Assembly: GCA_963971425.1 (NCBI GenBank)
Contig: OZ020517.1
Coordinates: 20,222,462-20,286,461, forward strand
Origin: Bryoerythrophyllum caledonicum
Taxonomy: Eukaryota > Streptophyta > Bryopsida > Pottiales > Pottiaceae
Direction: 5' to 3'
Length of the DNA stretch: 64,000 nt
Part shown: positions 61,137-64,000 of the stretch, in pieces
Layout: every line of letters begins with the position of its first letter
How positions within the stretch are numbered: the first letter of the stretch is position 1
Notes under the pieces: generated by a model
The model's database searches: none
Seen by the model: only the letters and a program-made list of their open reading frames with translations
Told to the model about the DNA's origin: nothing
Translations under genes and position numbers: made by a program

Positions 61137-62650
61137 CCAGCTCCAGCGGTGGCATGAGCTGCAAGTGAGGGGGTCCTCCTAGTCGCCGACAAAGCTCCCG
61201 AACCATAGCATCGATCAACTTGACAATCAGGCAGGTGGTTAGCGACCTAGCTGGCTTCCCTGCTGCAAGTTGCGATCGGATGCGTGAACATGGTGAACCG
61301 CGCCTTGTTCCTCCAACTTAAAGGGCGGGGCGTGGCCGGGCCCACGGAGCCGGGCCCGGGGAGGTTGCGACTCGCGACCAGTGACGAAGCTGCTTCTGCT
61401 GCTGCAGCTGACAACCAATCTCACTCCACTGTTCCGTACTCTACTGAGTCACTGTGAACAACCCTGTCGGACCAGGGCGTAACGTCGCACCTGGTGCATG
61501 CACCTTCGTCCTGTAGCCACCACGCTAGCTTGCTAATTCTCCCCACACCTCCACCACCAAGACACCAACCGCCCCGTACCACCCCAATTCCTCAAACTCC
61601 GCACGCTCCTACAGTAATCCAATGTGCACTGCACTCAGTGAATTATCACCCGCACCAGCCCCGATCGATCGGCACCAAACTTACTGAGGTCCTATATATA
61701 AACCTCTGAGTGCGTCTGGAGCTCGATCTCCCCGCCTACCACACCAATGCGCTCTCATGCTAATCGCAGCTAACCAAGTCATCAGTAACAGACGTATCTA
61801 GAAAGCAAACTGAAAAGACTTGGTAGTGAGCACCAAGCAACGACGTCAAGTGCAGGCGGCGCTACGAGACCCAGATCTCACAGAAAAAATGGACACTGGA
61901 AAACCTGGAAAAAAGGTTAATACTATGTTACCAGTGAAGCTAGTTGGCGTGACCCGATCTACTAGGCTGGCCGAATACTCCTCACCGCTTCCGGTGTACC
62001 CACTTGCGGGGAGGACGTTAGCTATGGCGGACAGTCGACCTTCGTTTGGCTCCAGCGTCATCACACAGACGCGACCCCTGGCGACGGCGACGGCGTCACT
62101 AGTGACGCTCTACTGAGCTCGCTGTGGATGGAGGATCACACCTGGATGGATGAATATATGGTTGCTCTCTCAAAGCACTTGAATGCAGCTTGCTTTTCTG
62201 CAGTTGCAGTTGTACTTTGGAACCAATTGCGTGCTCGGAAGTAATTTCCCGCACTTCACTTACTTTCGGTTATCAGGCCATGCGGGTTCTATTTTTGCAT
62301 GGTTTTGACTTCCGTTCCGTTTCATGGTAACAAGTGGACACCCGAGCATCCACATACTGGATTGTACTGGATCTTACGCGGTCAAATCATCCATCCAGTT
62401 TTTGTGAGCTGTTTGTTTTATTGTATTTAAGGGTGATTTCTTCATCTTCGGTAATTTTTATTGATAGATGTCAAATTTTGGTTCTCCGTTTTTAGTGTAG
62501 GGGTTTGTATGTACTTCAAACCTATTTAGTAACCCTACCAAACCCTGGATCCATCTGCAAGATAGTGTACGTCAAAAGAGAATTTTGATGGTGTTGTGTG
62601 CCAGCATGACAATGGTAAAGACTCGCCTATTTCATTGTACCATGTTGTCT
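61137..62650. other. Upstream region of the ARGOS-like gene; possible small ORF
   Basis: Contains CG-rich stretches and a TATATATAAACC box near 61692 on the plus strand. An open frame 61820-62116 (+, 98 residues) has no recognised family and overlaps an equally open minus-strand frame, so I do not call it a gene. Confidence 0.3.
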
Positions 62651-62653
62651 ACA

Positions 62654-63503
62654 TTAACCCCTAAAGTCGAAAGCCCTCAAAACTGCCAAAAACCCTCAAA
62701 ACTGCCCTCTTTCAATGCAAGGTGAAAATTTTTAACTTTTGACAAATTTTCGAGTATGTAACCGTAAGATCTAGTACCTAACTTGTACATGTACATGCAT
62801 ACCAAATCTTAGATTCAAATTCCTCTCCATTTGTGAGATCGTAATGTTCAAAGTTGAAAAAAAAGATTTTTTCCTTGTTTTAGAATGGAAAACTAATGTT
62901 TTGGGGGCCAAAAAAACCAATTTTGAAAGGAAATTTGACATGAGGCTCTTCAAATTCTTGTTCCTATGTGAGTAAGGAATATGTCCATATAATTTTTACC
63001 CTCATAGGACCTACAAAACCTAAAGAAATGCTTAATTTTTCAAATGGAGGTATACTGAAATACAAATACAAATGCCCATTTTCAACAATTAAAAAGGCAT
63101 GTAAAAAATAATCTGATTGAAAATCCAAACTGTGAGATCATGCTTTACTACCTCTTTTACATGTACGAAAAACAAAATTCGACAAAAAAGTATAATCTCA
63201 ATTTTTGGTGAATTTTTGAAGTTTCTGCGATCTAATTGATTTTGGGCAGATTTTGAGAATAATTGAGCATATACCGCAGTTCTGGGCAGATTTCAGCATG
63301 CCCTAACAGTGTTTTCAAACTTTGACCGTGAATATCTCCTAAAGTATGAGGAATTTTGAAGCATGAATGGTGTCATTTTAAAGGTATGGGAAAACCCTAC
63401 AATCTTCCATAAAAGTAACTTCATACGATCTAAATTTAGTAACTGAGAGCCTGACCAGAGTCAGATCGACCACATTCTGGTCGATTTCGACTTTAGGGGT
63501 TAA
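62654..63503. mobile_element. Complete 850-bp TTAA-flanked element
   Basis: Begins TTAACCCCTAAAGTCGAAA and ends TTTCGACTTTAGGGGTTAA, a perfect 19-bp inverted terminus including the TTAA. The interior is AT-rich and non-coding and differs from the 44741-45673 copy apart from the ends, so the family has subtypes with unrelated cores. Confidence 0.85.
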
Positions 63504-63629
63504 GTGCACTCAGGCATCATATTTGTTGAGGCTGGTTCAGAGCATGTCCAGAAGAAGTCCACCCAGGAATCCGCCTCGGTCTGATTCCCCTTCCCCTGGC
63601 ACAGTAGCACAGACGACATCTTAAATGGT

Positions 63630-63962
63630 TAATCCCTAAAGGAGCAAGTGTCAAAAATGGCCTTTTTGAAAGTTCGGTCGGGTTCCTATGGTGTCAATTT
63701 CCAACATTCCACTTTGAAACTTTTATTGTAGGACATTATTAACCCCTAAAGTTCCTTGACAATTTCCCTCAAAAACTACAAGTGGTACTAACTTTCAAAC
63801 CACAAATCCAAAAAATAAAATAAAAATATGTCCATGAAGCTCTTATCAAAGGAAATCTAGAATAAAAAATTTCAGAGAAAATTGATTTTTTTTCGAATTT
63901 TAGGAACCTGCCCAAAAATCAAAAAATCCCCCCGAAGGAGACTCTGGTCCTTTAGGGGTTAA
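63630..63962. mobile_element. TTAA-type elements: a fragment and a 224-bp copy
   Basis: 63630 starts TTAATCCCTAAAGGAGCAAG (a left end only). 63739-63962 is bounded by TTAACCCCTAAAG and CTTTAGGGGTTAA; its right half is the reverse complement of the first 210 bp of the element at 44741. The right boundary GACATG and left flank GGACAT share no duplication beyond TTAA. Confidence 0.8.
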
Positions 63963-64000
63963 GACATGAGTGGGAGAATAATCTTTTTCCGAAATCCGAC

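Noticed and set aside
61820-62116. 98-residue plus-strand ORF
   Set aside because: No family resemblance and an equally open frame on the opposite strand.

Overview
The window looks like nuclear DNA of a land plant or close streptophyte relative. It has multi-exon GT-AG genes of clearly plant type: a plastid-targeted GAPDH, a GIF/AN3 coactivator, an ARGOS/OSR-like growth regulator, an AP2/ERF-like factor and a mitochondrial complex I 51 kDa subunit. Telomere-like CCCTAAA tracts and abundant non-coding repeats agree. A DM10-containing NME7-type kinase, a ciliary protein, suggests a lineage with flagellate sperm (bryophyte, lycophyte, fern or charophyte). I cannot name the species. One 200-base N gap (21838-22037) marks a scaffold join.

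Layout. 1-2.3 kb: fragments of a dispersed TTAA-flanked repeat family. 4.0-5.2 kb (+): divergent AP2/ERF-like gene. 6.0-8.1 kb (-): eight-exon plastid GAPDH. 8.6-14.4 kb: repeat-rich intergenic DNA with a TA-flanked MITE. 15.0-17.5 kb (+): unknown membrane-anchored protein. 18.1-19.1 kb: dead Tc1/mariner transposase. 19.7-21.3 kb (-): GIF with a polyglutamine tract. 21.7-22.2 kb: gap and telomere-like DNA. 23.8-24.7 kb (+): membrane-protein gene with disrupted frame. 24.8-33 kb: an unusual minus-strand element. 34.4-39 kb: Helitron-like elements, an AT-rich satellite and captured gene fragments. 40.8-44.0 kb (+): intact MULE transposase gene. 44.7-45.7 kb: complete TTAA element. 46.2-48.6 kb (+): NDUFV1-type gene. 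50.9-51.7 kb: MITE and a 28-bp minisatellite. 52.3 kb (-): tRNA-Arg(UCG). 53.7-56.4 kb (+): NME7-type gene. 56.6-59.2 kb: repeats. 60.6-61.1 kb (-): ARGOS/OSR-like gene. 62.6-64 kb: more TTAA elements.

The most interesting part is 25.2-33 kb. Its minus-strand genes (a roughly 1150-residue unknown protein and one or two FCP1-like pseudophosphatases) stay open for about 5.4 kb only if TAA and TAG are read as an amino acid, most simply glutamine. Gene A ends at TGA, and TGA is the next stop in the FCP1 frames. I see no internal TGA and no frameshift. Well-modelled host genes in the same window show no in-frame TAA/TAG. The introns and spacers of this region carry at least 21 copies of a 20-bp near-palindrome, at most a weak match elsewhere, and the large protein has a weak ParB-like motif. 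I propose a foreign or selfish element with a variant code and its own repeated binding site. The alternatives are a decaying transposon with C-to-T mutations or an assembly chimera.
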